DNA of 64,000 nucleotides from Magnolia sinica (GCF_029962835.1 NC_080575.1:46331437-46395436); one strand, 5' to 3'; shown: positions 11,727-24,683, numbered from the stretch's first letter. Translations and numbers: made by a program. The notes: generated by a model not told the origin, from the letters alone.

Positions 11727-13924
11727 TGATGTTTTATTTAAACCAACACGATTTAAATGATTTTTAAACTCGCAAGTATACGAATCAGATGCAGATACGG
11801 TACGTATTACGAGATCGTTCCCACGAGGACTGGTCGTCACAATTCAAATCTATGATTCTCCTTAACTAATCCAACAAATAATGGAATGAATTACTAAGCA
11901 CAATTTTATGAAAAACAATTAATTAAGAACAGGGAAGAAAATTCAATCAAAGAGAGAGCACTAGGACTTTCGAATCCACCCCTAATTATCCTAACCCTTG
12001 TTTTGTCTGTTGATTCACCTTGATCTAGATTGATACCACTTAAATAGAGAAAGCACAATCTGTGTCCTTAATCGGGCATACATATCTAATTCCTTTAAGC
12101 AATGCCATGAATGACATATCCCATATCCTTGGTCGGGCATAAGGGATGTACAATTCATTAAAGCATCCTGTTTCTTCCTCTATAGGAAACTTGTTCTTGG
12201 TCAGACACAAGCACCTATAATAAGCATCCAAACAACATCCATATATATACTTTGGTCAAGTTCATAGATGGAGAAGTATAGAATTTAAACCCATAAAGCC
12301 CACTTAGAGAAAGAAACAAATTAATTAAAATTCAAAGTGAATCAACTAACACAAGAGCTGATCAAATTAAGGGCTTCATCTCAGCCCTAGCTGAGAGATT
12401 AGTGACCCATAAAATTCATAAAAAATATTAAATAAGATTCATAAAAAAAAGCATCAAACCAAACAATCTCTCTCTCTCTTCTTTCTTCTCTTTCTTCTCT
12501 TTCTTCTCTTCCTTGCTTCAGATCTGGAATCCCCTGGTTCTGAATGCCTTTCTCACGTCCAAAACTCCCCTTTTATAGCTGCTAGATGGTTGGAATCGGT
12601 GGCGGAGTCGTAGAAGGACTCGAAGTGTAATTTTTCGCAGCCGTGATCGGTGGGCCCCACAGAGTCATTTTTCTGGAAAATCCACCCCATCCATTGGATT
12701 CAGAACGAAATTTCAGTCAAGAATGGGTGGTTTTGAAGGTTCATTATCGTGGCCCAGAGAAGAAAATACAAAAAGATCAGTTTTGAACGTCGCCAGGTAG
12801 CCCTTTTGTGGCCTCTGTACCGCACATGTGTGTCCCCATGGGAGTGGAATATCAGCATAGTTTTGAAGATCTCGAAGCCCTCTACACGATGGACGGCTCG
12901 GATCGGCCGTACGGGTGATGTACGGGGCCCACAATCCTTCGCAAAAACGGCCAGCGGAAGACGCTACGCGGACGCCAAACCGACGCTGCGATGATGGTGG
13001 GGCCCATTCCTGGACTTTTGACAGGAATCCACGTCGTCCATTGGTTTCAGCTCGAAAAATCAGTAGGAATTGACTGGTTTTGGGGTGAATTTGGTGCAGC
13101 CCACGGAGTTTTGAACTCACCGTCCGTTTTGCGTTTTTTCAGCGATCAACGTCCGTACACATGCATGGAACCAAACGGACATCTAGGCGATGATGATATC
13201 GGCCCCAGGAAGCGGATGGACGGTTCGGATTGTCCATTTGGACACTAGGTGGGCCCCACAACCGATGACAGCGGTCGGTTCCGCGGACGCTGGAAACGGA
13301 AACTTCCGTTTTCCAAAGACGAAGTCGGGTCAGCGCTGTTGACCGACGCTCGTCCGTTTGGTGCGCAGCCGATGCACCTGTGCACTGTGTACACATCTCT
13401 TACACAGGGCTCACCGTGATGTTTACGAGAAATCCAATCCGTCCATCCTATTTGTCATCTATTTTCAACCATCAGCTCCAAGTTTGAGGCAGTTCCAAAT
13501 ATCAAGTGGGCCCCAGGGTGAAGATTAATGGGCTGATCTGTCCGTTGGACCACTTCCCGCGATCTTCAATGGCTGAAATTTAATATGTACGGTTAATTCA
13601 CGGCCCTCATCTCATGTATGAAGTTTCGAACTGATCGGATAGTGGGAACCATGTGATCTTGCATTCTGGACCCTTTTCGGGCCCCTTTGGCTTGCTTTCC
13701 TCAGATCCCAGACGTGTAAAATCTTCATTATTGGTTCTCTGGAGTCCACCCCGTGCTCTGGAGACTTTGGATCATGAAATCCATGCCTTTAACACCAATT
13801 TTCAATTAACGCTCCTGACTTTATCCTGTAATAAAAATACAATTAAAATACTCCATTAAGCATTATCATATACATAAAATCTGGTAATTACTGGGGTCTG
13901 ATATGCAATATTTGACCCTGATCA
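11727..13924 (-). repeat. 5' LTR of the first Athila-type element
   Basis: 2198 bp, TGATG...GATCA on the plus strand. The minus-strand TATA box is at 12570-12577 and the CT/TTC tract at about 12471-12515. This copy has 12 more bases than the other LTR near 12935. Confidence 0.93.
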
Positions 13925-13929
13925 ATGTC

Positions 13930-16074
13930 ATTATGTTCTACTTCGTCATCTTTGATCCCTTGTAGGCACAAACCTTCTGCAACCACTTGCACTTAAATTG
14001 TAAGAAGGGAAACACAAAATTTTGAAATGTTAGAAAATTTTGAAACATTTAAAATTACAACAATCCCCACATGTTTAAAATTATCACGACATTCTGATTT
14101 AAAATTGAAGAGTTGTGCATTGGTGTTGATATTTACAAGACTTTAATTGACACTAGAGTAAGCAAGATAGGCTTACAGAAGTTAGGTAACAAACGGACTT
14201 TAACATGACTCATTTAGTGTAAATTGGCTATATGTCTACACACAACTTTTATGCTACAAGTTGTTATCTGGTTTGATGCTTTTTGGTTAGCATCATTACC
14301 TGAATTTCCCGATTACTATAGAAAATTAGTTAATTTTCTCATAACAAGATATCTTACTTCTACACTCGTATAGGTAAATTTCATCAAGTGTGCACAACAA
14401 CAATATATACCACCAATATATGACATACAGATTCATTAAAAGTTTTAAAACTCATCATTTCTCATTTTTACTCATACTACTTACACCATTGAAGGGGAAT
14501 ATCATTGCAGTGCTAAAACATATCCTAATGTCTTATTGCTTATACCATTGAATACCTATCATATGTGATTTTCATTTGTATAAGGTGGGTTGCCGACACT
14601 GGTACCACATTCTTTTAGGATCAGTCTCATTCCCGTTGATGCTTAAGTTAAGACCATATAAAGCTTTCCTTGTGTTATATGCGTAGGCGCTCTAGCTCTA
14701 GTAGGTGCCATCTACTTATCAGCCTTTATTACATTTTATATGCTACTCACATTATGCATGATAGGCATTATATAGGCATGAGAAAGATATACCCCGTTTC
14801 CACACTGAGGTCTTGGCATCCATTCCCTAGTAGGGGTGGCTAACAGTGAAGTGTGAACTGACAGTGGGTGTACAAACAAGCTAACAAAAAAAAAAAAAAA
14901 AAGGAAGCATGAGAAAGATATACCTCAAAATGCCATTTAGAACTCACAATTAGAGAAAACTATAGAAAAACATCTACAATTTATATTGTAGGCATATAAT
15001 GTTAAAAAGCAGCTTTCATTGCCCTCAACATGGGTGTGATTGAATGAGGCGTGCCATGACTAATTACTCTGAGGAGATGTAAAAAGCAATTCAATAGTCT
15101 AAGCTCAGGTTATTATTATCACCATGCTTTGGAAATGGTCCCAAACACCATGTTAAGGATCATAAGGCTCCGTCAGAAAAAACATCTAGGAATGCTAACA
15201 AAATGTGGCCTTATTTCCGTACTGACACTACAAATAAGTTTCCCCAAGCAAAGCCGAATATTCATAGTAAACCAACCTTGTGGGCAACGTCAGCAACAAG
15301 GCTCGCAGCCGCTTGTAAGTCAATACGAGGGAAGTAATCCGAATGGTGCCTTTAAAATATACAATGAAAAAACAATTAGTAGTGAGAGAATGCCGCGAGA
15401 ACTCCTAATGCCCCGGAGACAAATACATCTCGTACTCAAGCAGCTCGCACAGCTATAACTCCCTAGTTGGCCATGACGCTTTTAAAGATGAGCATCGTCA
15501 ATAGATCAAACAGACCATTGTCTGAGTCGTTCGTTCCTAGTGAGTATCAGACACTTCTTAAATACATCCTGCATGATCGACACTTTAAAAAGCTCTCTTA
15601 GCATCATCGCCTTGCGAGGTCACGCAAAGAGAATGAATGCACCATGAAAGGAAGCAACTGTAAGAAAAGGGTTGAGTCAAAGCCATCCCACGCTGGATAG
15701 TCACATGGCAAGTCATGCTTTGAGTGAGTGTAGCCTACCAAGCCCGCACGGGGGACATTTATTAGTGCATTATTTGTCATGCAGTGAAGAAAGACTCTTT
15801 ACCTATCTAAGTATGAAATTTGACTAAATATCAGGCCATTATACAACCACCACGTCCGCGTGACTACCATGCTTGTGCCAAGCCCAATGCAAGCACCCTT
15901 TGAATTCTCAAGGAAGAAAGCCACTAGTTGTCCGTGCACCCCAAAAATAATGTGGCGCAGGCTGTATATTAGCCCAAGAGGCATAATCTACGAAAGCGTA
16001 ATACCACGTCAGTAGCGTGACTCAGCAACATAGAAGGTGAGCCAATGGCCATGCACCACCGCTAGACAGATCAC
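13930..16074. other. unassigned intergenic DNA
   Basis: No gene recognised. A 109-residue ORF at 15129-15458 (plus) has no domain I recognise and looks like chance. A poly-A run lies near 14886-14902. The composition resembles decayed retrotransposon sequence, but no family could be named. Confidence 0.4.
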
Positions 16075-16082
16075 CCTAGGGA

Positions 16083-16721
16083 TAGAGCTGTACACGAACC
16101 GAGTTAGCTCGGTTAACTCCCTCAACTCTACTCGAAAAAGATCAATTCAACTCGGTTTGAGACGAGTTCGAGTTGAGCTGATTTTTGGAGCTCAAAAAAC
16201 TTTCGAGCTGAGTTCAAGCTTGTCCGAGCTCGAATCGACTTGGATGGAACCTCAACTCGAATCGAACTTAGATCAAATCAGTTCGGTGACTCAGTTATTT
16301 TGATATTGATGTTGCTCACCAAGTGTTATTTTAGGTGCATACATTCTTCGTAGGATCGGGCGGTGGCGAGGAAGGTATGATATGAAACAAATCACTACAA
16401 AAAAAAAAAAAAAAAAAACTTTACATGATAAAACTACCCTTGTATTTTGATTTTGATGTTGCCTATCGAGTGTTTGATGAAATACCTATAAATTGCTGCT
16501 GTTTTTTTGCTTATAGTAAGAAATTAAATTAAGGTGCACTCCATGTGTTTAGGAAAATGTCGCACGGGCTTGATCTGGCCCGAGCAGCTGACAGAACCGA
16601 GTCGAGCTGGCCATTCAGGCTCGAGGATTGAACCAAGTTGAGTTCGAGCTGGGGTTAACTACTGGCCGAGCTGAGTCAATTTATGCCAAGCTCGACTCAA
16701 TTTGACTTGTGTACAGATCTA
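16083..16721. mobile_element. non-autonomous hAT-type DNA element
   Basis: 639 bp bounded by an exact 8-bp target duplication CCTAGGGA (16075-16082 and 16722-16729), the hallmark length for hAT. The ends are inverted repeats TAGAGCTGTACACGA and TTGTGTACAGATCTA. Subterminal regions are full of GAGCTCG/CGAGTTCGAG words, and the centre is AT-rich with a poly-A run. There is no transposase, so it needs one supplied elsewhere. Confidence 0.88.
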
Positions 16722-16935
16722 CCTAGGGATATGTGTTACCCATACAACAGTCACACAAAGCCCGATCACACTACTAGGGCCATACATATAGGGTGCAAAG
16801 GTCCATAAATACCTTGACCTCACCCTCATTTTAGGAAATGTTCCCATTTCAACTAGACGGCGAAGCTCTACCTTTCCACAACGCCAAAACAGTGAAAAAA
16901 GGACAGTTGACTGTCTCAAATCATAATAAACCAAA

Positions 16936-17130
16936 GTTTTGAACCGTCGCAAGGGCCATCATATTTTGCTACGTCATATTAGTTAATGGATGGTTATGGA
17001 CTGTCTTTGATTTTAGACGGTTAAAGACCGTCTAAAATACTAACAGTTTGTGACCGTCGTTAGTATGCATTTTAACACCTCACCAAAATATTTAGAGATG
17101 GTTATTGACCGTCTATAATTTCAATATTTT
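16936..17130. repeat. possible relic of a CACTA-type element (GACCGTC repeats)
   Basis: Words such as AGACGGTTAAAGACCGTCT and GGTTATTGACCGTCT recur in direct and inverted orientation, as in the subterminal regions of plant CACTA elements and in the element at 28960-29502. Neither terminus was found. Confidence 0.35.
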
Positions 17131-18989
17131 ATAAATTTATTAGAAAATTATAGATGGCCTAAAGCAATCAAAAAAATTCTTGCATTTAAAAAAAAAAAAA
17201 ATCAGTAGCAATTTTTTGTTTATGTTTCTTTCATGTGATATAATAATATTCAACCAACCAAACATGCTTATAATTCAGAATTAAGAATAATTGTTAAACT
17301 TAAATAGAAACTTCATTTGCTTCTTTTTTTTTTTTTTCTAAAAAGTAAGCATACCTTTTTAGAATAAAACTGATTACAAGCAAATAATAGAAGTGGACAA
17401 GGAAATAATACAGAAAAGTGTTCCTTCTCAAGTTATTAGAAACTACAACAAAAATTAAAGCTTTGTAAAAAGGGCATGTGTTAAAGGGATACCTCCTTGA
17501 TTCCCATGCATATGAGTGTAATGATGATGAGAACAAGAATTACAGCACAAGGGTCCATAAATACAACAATGTTATCCTGCAAAGAAATAGGATAATATTA
17601 GATGTTAACTGTAGTATTAGATGTTAATGCACTTGATCAAATTGAACCATTAATGCACTTGATCAGATTGCACACAAAGTTCGGATTAGAGTTACAGTTT
17701 AGCAAAGGTTTGCTCTACCATACATGGATGATAAGGAAGCTTAGAAGAGCTCAAAAACTAATCAAGCCCTTTTATTTTCCTTTATAACAGAATATTTACA
17801 ATCTTACTAAAACTAATAATGAATTAAAAGAGGGTTTGAAAAATATAAAAACAACAGTATTCATTTAGTGAGATGGCTTTCACGGTCTACAAACTTCTAT
17901 TATAATGACATTATAAAATCTAGTAACATAAAACAAAAGGCCATTAAATTCATGGATTATATGGTCTACATGAATTTGCAACCGTGAAGCATTTATACAG
18001 TTTTGGAAATTTATTTTCATGATATTGACAAACTATTTTTAGTTTCAAGTGTTTAGCCAAATCAACTTTTAACATTTCCATAACCAAAAGTCAAATCCAT
18101 AACAACTTCAATAATCCATTATACACCTATAAATCACCAGCCACATCTGTCTTATTCCCAACCTCATGTATCAAGACCAACACACAACGCCTTTGGTACA
18201 AGCAAGGTTCTCCAACAAAGCTAGCTGCTTAACAACCTTCTACAAAATAATCTCCTATTTATAATGTTGCATTTAGTGCAAGAATAAAATGTATAGACAA
18301 GCTTCTCAACTTGGTGCAAGTTAACTCACCTTTGTTTAATACCAACAAAGATGCATTTAATAAGCCCAAATATGCATGCATGTTCAGATTTTCACCATGA
18401 ACTAAAAGTCGTAGGAGCAAATCCAATATTTTCCCACCTTTGGATGACAAAAATAGAGCTCTATTTTCTATTTTGTGGCCAACCGAAGTGTTAAATAAGT
18501 TAATCTTATTTTCCTATTAAATAAGATGAACTTTCACAATTCAATTTAATCAATGCATCCAAACGCAACCTCAGTGTTTTGGGGCATCATGGAAAATGGA
18601 AACCTATATATATCAAGCATATATACTAGCATTTTCCTGCTTTTTGCGCCCCAAATCGCAAGTGAGACACTTGAGGCCTCATGTAGACACTGTAAATTCA
18701 AAGCATGTAACTATTCCCTTGTACAAGAAAATAACACAGAAGCAGATTGAAGCGTAGGTGGAAATCATGCACACTGTTGGTAAGGTTCTTTAGATATAAG
18801 GTAATATCACATGCCGTGTCCACGGAGAAACGAACAGCCCTGATGACACCCTACCAAGTGAAAGTGGGGTAGCCCACATTCTACTATTTTATTAGAACAT
18901 CTCACCCAATCATTAATCAAAAACCTAATTGAAGGAATAGAGTGAAAATTATCCAATTTGGTAGACCTGTGATTTTGGTTCTTGTTTAG
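17131..18989. other. unassigned AT-rich intergenic DNA
   Basis: No gene supported. A short direct repeat (AATGCACTTGATCA) occurs near 17626 and 17653. The rest shows only chance ORFs. Confidence 0.4.
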
Positions 18990-19113
18990 GGTGCGTTTGG
19001 TTACATCTAATATCACGAAATTTCATTGTCTTTTGCACAAATTAGATTGATTAATTAATCATGAAATATAATAAAATTAATTTCATGATATTTTTCGTGC
19101 AACCAAACACAAT
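18990..19113. mobile_element. small MITE with GTGTTTGGTT-type inverted ends
   Basis: About 124 bp. The left end GGTGCGTTTGGTTACA is matched by the complement of the right end (TGCAACCAAACACAA). The interior is itself partly palindromic (GATTAATTAATC, and ATCACGAAATTTCAT against TTTCATGATA). No coding capacity. Target duplication not resolved. Confidence 0.55.
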
Positions 19114-19217
19114 TTTAGGTACAGTATCATGTTTAATCCTTACACACATTGCAAAAGAAATGAGGTAAAAATGTACAACCGGACATTGGTTTTTTCTTAA
19201 AATTTCAATCTCCAAAA

Positions 19218-19275
19218 TAATCTCAAAACAATCCAACATGGTTGGGTCTGTCCATGTTGGATTGTTTTGAGATTA
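19218..19275. repeat. perfect 24-bp inverted repeat with 10-base loop
   Basis: The arm 19218-19241 is the exact reverse complement of 19252-19275; the centre of the arm reads CTCAAAACAATCCAACATGG. The loop is TTGGGTCTGT. Transcribed on either strand this would fold into an uninterrupted 24-bp hairpin. Confidence 0.85.
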
Positions 19276-19815
19276 GTATACTTGATGTTAGGTCTACTTT
19301 CGGCTATCATCAAAGCTATTTGTGGGCCCCACTACAATGGATGGATTGGATAGAACATGTACATCATTGTAAGCTACACCAATGGGTCCCAAATCACAAA
19401 AGGGAGTTGTCAAACAGGATGGACAGCATGAATATACAATACAAGCATCAAGGTGGATTTACCCTATGGATATATGGTTGGATCATCAAGGACCTCATCC
19501 ATCAGGTGAGCCATCCATAAGTGGGTCCCTTCACATCATCATGATCATGTCTAAAGGATAAAACTAAATTTCAAAAGAGAAGGGAAAGGTACTCACCTAG
19601 AGATGGTTTGGTTGAGTTGATCTACCTCTTGATGGCTTGGATCTTGTGATGAAGGCTCCACCTCTCTCTCTCTCTCACACACACACAAACCGGTTTTGAT
19701 CAAAGGTGGAGAGGGAAAAAGAAAATTGAGAAAGGGAATGTGCATGATTTTTTATTATTGAGGGGTGGAAGACTTTGGAACCCCCGCCCGTCTCTAGCTA
19801 GGAACGTGCATGAGT
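19276..19815. other. intergenic DNA with CT/CA microsatellite
   Basis: No gene seen. A (CT)n(CA)n tract lies at about 19662-19688. The GTGGGCCCCAC word occurs near 19322. Confidence 0.45.
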
Positions 19816-20088
19816 TTTGAGTGGCCACCATGATGTATGGGTCATATCTACACCGTCAATCCATTTTTTCGTATCATTTTATTGAATAAACCTAAAAATG
19901 CGGTGGATCCAAGGCTCAAGTGGACTACACAATTAGGATTAAGACTCAAGTGGACTACACAATCGGGATTAAACTCTTACCGTTGAAAACTTCTTGGGGC
20001 CCACGGAAGTTTTGGATGGAGCTGATATTTATGTTTTCTCTTTGAACAAGTCTATGTAACTTTATGAATACATTGGATGGAAAATAAA

Positions 20089-21119
20089 TGTTCACAACCC
20101 CAAGTGTAGGGTCGTGATATAGTAATAACTCGATGAAACCGAGGTTGAATCCACAGGGACTAAACTTGTACGTATTCTGAAAAGAATTAGAACTATAACT
20201 AGAAGAAGATCTAAATCTGAATTCTGGAATAGAAGAGAGTAATTGTGAATGGGATTGATTAAAACTTGTGAATTTAAAGATAGGAACTAGGGTACCAAGG
20301 ATCCACTTGTAGCTATCAGGATGCTACCTTGCTTGATTCAAAGAACGTAATTGGAATTGGAGTTTTATCCTATCCAATTAGAACATAAAGTAATTAAATT
20401 TAATTTGAACTTTCATTGACCTAATTCTCAATGGAGGAGAATTATGATGATTGGAAGGGATTCCATTACCCTACCATGCCCAAGGGACAATGGTGAATAA
20501 CAAGATTTACCAATCTCACGATCTCAAAATAGGAAAAGAAGATATCCAAAGCTATTGCAGCATCTATTGTAATTTGAGTCACAATAAATCATAGAAAACT
20601 GAAAATATTACTTTAATATCAAACTAAAAATCAATGCGGTTCATCAAGAATAAGAATCAAAGTAAGAAAATCATCCAAACACGCTACAAGCTTCGCCTCT
20701 TAACCCTAGCTAAGAGTTTTAGCCAACTATAGACATGATTGGATCTAAAACCTTAAAAGAAAGTATTAAATTTTATTTTTATTTTTAAAGAATGAAGAAA
20801 AACTCTTGGGAGGCTACTCCACCCTTTGACTCTACTTCTTGAAACCCTAGATATCCTTAGAACTCCTTGGGAAACCCACATTTACAGCCTTGTCCGTCTA
20901 ATTTCGCAAAACCATCTCAAATTTACGCAGTCCGCGTAAAATCTACATAATGCTTCGATGTCATTGAAAAATGTATCCAATTTGTCCAGCAACTAAATTC
21001 AATTTTTATGTAATTCTTCGATGTCATCTAGCAGTATTCGATGTCATCGAGGATTGGCTTCGATATCATCTAACAGCCTTCGATGACATGGAAGCTCAGA
21101 TTTTGTGAATTTTTGCACT
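20089..21119 (-). repeat. truncated 3' LTR of the second Athila-type element
   Basis: Matches the right LTR (24684 onward) until about 21119 (GCACT), where the right LTR continues TCATACTTTC but this copy jumps to pol-linker sequence. About 255 bp of LTR (the transcription-start-proximal U3 end on the minus strand) is therefore missing. Confidence 0.85.
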
Positions 21120-21777
21120 CAAAATCTGTTGAAGGAGGTGCTTTAGAGAAATGATTCCCTCAGTCAGTATCAACTACCAAGGTATTTTTTCTCAGGGCAT
21201 TCACTATGTCTTGAATCATATATTTATTAGAATTCTCAAAGTGTGCCAAGCAAACTTCTAAAGAGTCAATACATTAAATTTTATTTTTATTTTTAAAGAA
21301 TGAAGAAAAACTCTTGAGAGGCTGCTCCACCCTTTGACTCTACTCCTTGAAACCCTAGATATCCTTAGAACTCCTTGGGAAACTCACATTTATAGCCTTG
21401 TCTGTCTAATTTCTCAAAACCATCTCAAATTTACACAGTCTGCGTAAAATCTACATAATGCTTCAATGTCATTGAAAAATGTATCCAATTTGTCCAACAA
21501 CTAAATTCAATTTTTATGTAATTCTTTGATGTCATCTAGCAGTATTCGATGTCATTGAATATTGGCTTCGATATCATCTAACAGCCTTCGATGACATGGA
21601 AGCTCAGATTCTGTGAATTTTTGCACTCAAAATCTGTTGAAGGAGGTGCTTCAGAGAAATGATTCCCTCAGTCAGTATCAACTACCAAGGTATTTTTTCT
21701 CAGGACATTCACTATGTCTTGAGTCATATATTTATTAGAATTCTCAAAGTGTGCCAAGCAAACTTCTAAAGAGTCAA
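20765..21777. repeat. tandem duplication, two copies of a 508-bp unit
   Basis: 20765-21270 and 21273-21777 start with ATTAAATTTTATTTTTATTT and end with CTTCTAAAGAGTCAA. The unit spans the end of the truncated LTR, the deletion junction and part of the pol linker, so it arose after the deletion. The two copies differ at several positions, so the event is not recent. Confidence 0.85.
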
Positions 21778-22840
21778 GACATTCAGTTGAAAGGGGCACA
21801 ATCTCCACATTGAGGTCTATGATGATATGTTTAATCACCACCGAGTATGTCTCATCTTGACCTGAGTAAACATGTTTAAGATCAGCAGGTAATGGTTTCA
21901 AGTCAAGCTTCGATGCCTTGAGACTAGACTGTAGAAGCACTACATTGATTCGGGGCAATTTCTCAATTTATGGCCTCCTCTGATTAATTTCAAGTACCGG
22001 TACACTATTAAACATGACATCCATCTCCCTAATTGTGTCATTATCCAAATTAAGGGAGTGGGCCAAGAACATCTCTAGAGGATCAGAGTATAGATTCAAG
22101 GTTATCCAATCTTCCATGAAAGAGTCGATCATGTTAATGTCGTGAATATCGTCAACATCTTCTGATTGTTTGCTCATATTGAAAAAGATATTGACCTTCA
22201 ACATCATATTTCCGAAAGATAAACTCATAACTTCATTTGTACAATTAATTATGTCATTTGATGTAGCAAGGAGAGGACGACCAAGGATGACAGGGATCTA
22301 AGTGCTCATATCTATGATGGGTTAGGTATCCAGGAAGACAAAATTAACTAGATAGTAGAATTTATCAACTTAGACCAACACATCCTTGATTATCCCTCTT
22401 AGAATACGGATTGAATGATGAGCAATTTGTAATGTGGTCCAGGTGGATTTTAATTCACCTAGACCCAATTATTCGTATACCGAGAAAGGAATCAAATTAA
22501 CGCTTGCTCCCAAGTCAAGAAGTGTGTGCTCTATCTAGTGATTCCCAATTATACAGGTGATAGTTGGGCTATCAGGATCTTTATATTTTTATGGCACATC
22601 TTTCTTGAGGATGGCACTCACCTTTTCTGTCAGAAAAATTCTATGTTAAATAGTCGGTCGTCTCTTGGTTGTACATAAATCTTTCAAATTTTTGACGTAA
22701 GAGGGTATTTGTTTCACAGCGTCCAGCAGAGGGATGTTGATTTTCAATTGCTTCAACACCTCGAAAATATCCTGTGAGTTAGCTAGCGGTTTTGGTGCAA
22801 TCAACCATTGGTGGAATGACGCAATCAGTTTATTCACTTT
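21668..22840 (-). pseudogene. protease and pre-RT linker of the second Athila-type element
   Basis: Minus-strand pieces in order: 22646-22837 (pre-protease, INIPLLDAVKQIPSYVKNLK); retropepsin remnants about 22240-22640 with stops; 21968-22228 (linker resembling the same region of the first element, SLSFGNMMLKVNIFF); and 21668-21958 (LDLKPLPADLKHVYSGQDET), the phrase that normally precedes RT by some tens of residues. RT itself is absent. Confidence 0.75.
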
Positions 22841-23615
22841 TTTCGGTTCTTCCTCATGTGGGCATTGCTAGGTCCATCATTCTCAGTTCCTTCTGGGTCT
22901 TTAAGCTTTTCAGCCCTCGCCGGAATAGTTTTGTCAATAATCTTCTTAATCCTAAGAGTGGTGATAGACTTAGCCTGCTCCATTTGACCTGAGGAGCTTA
23001 GGTCACTTATTTCAAATTGAGATTTAGGGTTGGGGAGAGGCTGGGTTGGAAGAGTCCCTTTCTCTTCAATTGTTAAGTGTGACTCAATCCATTGAATGGC
23101 CTTAATAAGGTCTTGAAAGGCTTGTAATATGCCTTGATTGAAAAGCTCTTGGTTTTAGATGTGTTTTAAAATCGGATCCTCTTGAGGCCTTTTTTATTTA
23201 AGAGTTAAGTCAGGGCCTCTTAAGGGTTAGCCGTTTGTTCATTCCTCCAACTGAAATTTGGATGGTTCTTCCAAGTTGAGTTATATGTATTTGAGGTGAG
23301 TCCACTAAAAGGTTTTTAGTAGTTTTTTATGGCATTTAATTGTTCATTCAATATTTCTTGAAAAACAGGTATTGTTGGACAATTTTTAGTTGTATGTACG
23401 TTGCAAGCACAAATACCGCAAACAACTTCATCCTTCTTAAGTTCCATGGCCTCACTTTTCCTTGTGATATTGGCCACTTTAGCATTTATATCGTCTTACT
23501 CTTTCAAAATATATATTCCGCCCCTTTCCTTTGATTGAGTAAGCTTAGAAGTGGTGCTAGGTCTTTGGGAGATGTCCCATGATTGTGCATTTTCAGTAAG
23601 TTTTTTAAAGTAATC

Positions 23616-24386
23616 TCACACATCATCAATATTTTTGTTCATGAATTCCCCATTGTACATCATCTCGACTAATTGGCACATGGAAGATCTTAGTCCATCG
23701 TAGAAGAAATTTGTTATGTGCCACATTTCAAAGCCATGTTGTGGGCATGAACTGACATGATCCTTGAACCACTTCCAACATTGGAAGAATGTCTCATCTT
23801 CCTTTTGGGTGAAGTTCATAATCGACTTCCTGATAGTGTTCGTCTTATGGTATGGGAAGAATTTCTTTATGAACTCCCTTGTCATGTCGTTCTATCTGCC
23901 AATAGATCATGGTCGTAGTGAATGCAACCAAGTCTTAGCTTTTTCTTTTAAGGAGAAGGGAAAGAGTTTCAGCCTAATCGTGTCCTCAGACACATTGGGA
24001 AAGTGTAAAGTGGCTATTATCTCATCAATCTCTTTCATGTGTAGATATGAACTTTCAGATTCAAGTCCATTGAACTTCAGAAGGAATTGGATCAACCCAT
24101 GTTTAATATTCATATTTCCTACATTTTTTAGAAAAATTATGCAGGAAGGTGTACTCTCCACCTCTGGTTGTAAATAATCTCGTAGAGTACGAGGTGGGGG
24201 TGCATGATGCACCTCGTTTTCATCTTGAACTTCCTCAACTGGAGGTTGAGGTTGATTTGCAGTCATAACTTCAATTAATTCAGAGGATCTTAAGTGGTGT
24301 TTAACCCGGTGATGGATAAGCAACCCTTCGACTAATCCTCCTTCACTCAAAAGATGGCGGATGTTGTCATGAACCCACTTGGGCAT
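23616..24386 (-). pseudogene. gag of the second Athila-type element, broken
   Basis: Two ORFs (23907-24386 and 23616-23885) carry successive parts of an Athila-type Gag: LKLFPFSLKEKAKTWLHSL, then FIKKFFPYHKTNTIRKSI and CPQHGFEMW. A stop and frame change separate them near 23890-23905. The N-terminal half is acidic and unlike the first element. Related Gln-poor C-terminal sequence continues to about 23200 with more stops. Confidence 0.78.
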
Positions 24387-24659
24387 GAAATACTCTCAGC
24401 CCTCAAATAATTAAAAAACTAAACCTAAAAAAGAAAACCAGAAAAGCTAAAACAAATAAGAGATCTAAAAAAGAGAAGAGAGATTGGAGAGAAGTTACCC
24501 AATTAGGGTTGCTATGTTAGGATCCTACAAAACAGAAAACAATGTTAGTTTTTAAAACCAATTTCAGGAAAAATCCTACCCTAAAAGCATAGCAGATAAA
24601 TAAACCCTAATCTTAACCTAATTCTAATACCAATTAATCTCAGAAAAATGCAGCCATAG

Positions 24660-24677
24660 TCCCCTGCAACGATGTCA
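24660..24677 (-). promoter_or_regulatory. decayed tRNA-Asp primer-binding site
   Basis: TCCCCTGCAACGATGTCA differs from the intact site at 11703-11720 at three positions, all explicable by single mutations. Spacing to the LTR (six bases) is the same. Confidence 0.85.
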
Positions 24678-24683
24678 AAAACT

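Larger units (their letters stand above)
4496..13924 (-). mobile_element. Athila-type Ty3/gypsy LTR retrotransposon, full length between LTRs but lacking RT, RNase H and integrase
   Basis: Two near-identical LTRs (4496-6683 and 11727-13924) bracket the element, which reads on the minus strand. The 5-bp target duplication ATGTC is at 4491-4495 and 13925-13929. LTR ends are TGAT...ATCA. The primer-binding site next to the right LTR is a perfect 18-base match to the 3' end of plant tRNA-Asp, typical of Athila. Order on the minus strand: LTR, primer site, A-rich leader, gag, protease, the first residues of RT, then non-coding 3' sequence and LTR. Everything from early RT through integrase is missing, so it cannot move by itself. 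The LTRs differ by about 17 substitutions and three indels over 2.19 kb (counted by eye), roughly 0.8 percent, so insertion was recent. Confidence 0.93.

Noticed and set aside
15129-15458. 109-residue ORF as a host gene
   Set aside because: No recognised domain, no promoter or splice context, and surrounding sequence looks like decayed repeats.
16393-16400. CACTACAA as a CACTA-element start
   Set aside because: It lies inside the hAT element with perfect target duplications and has no partner end.
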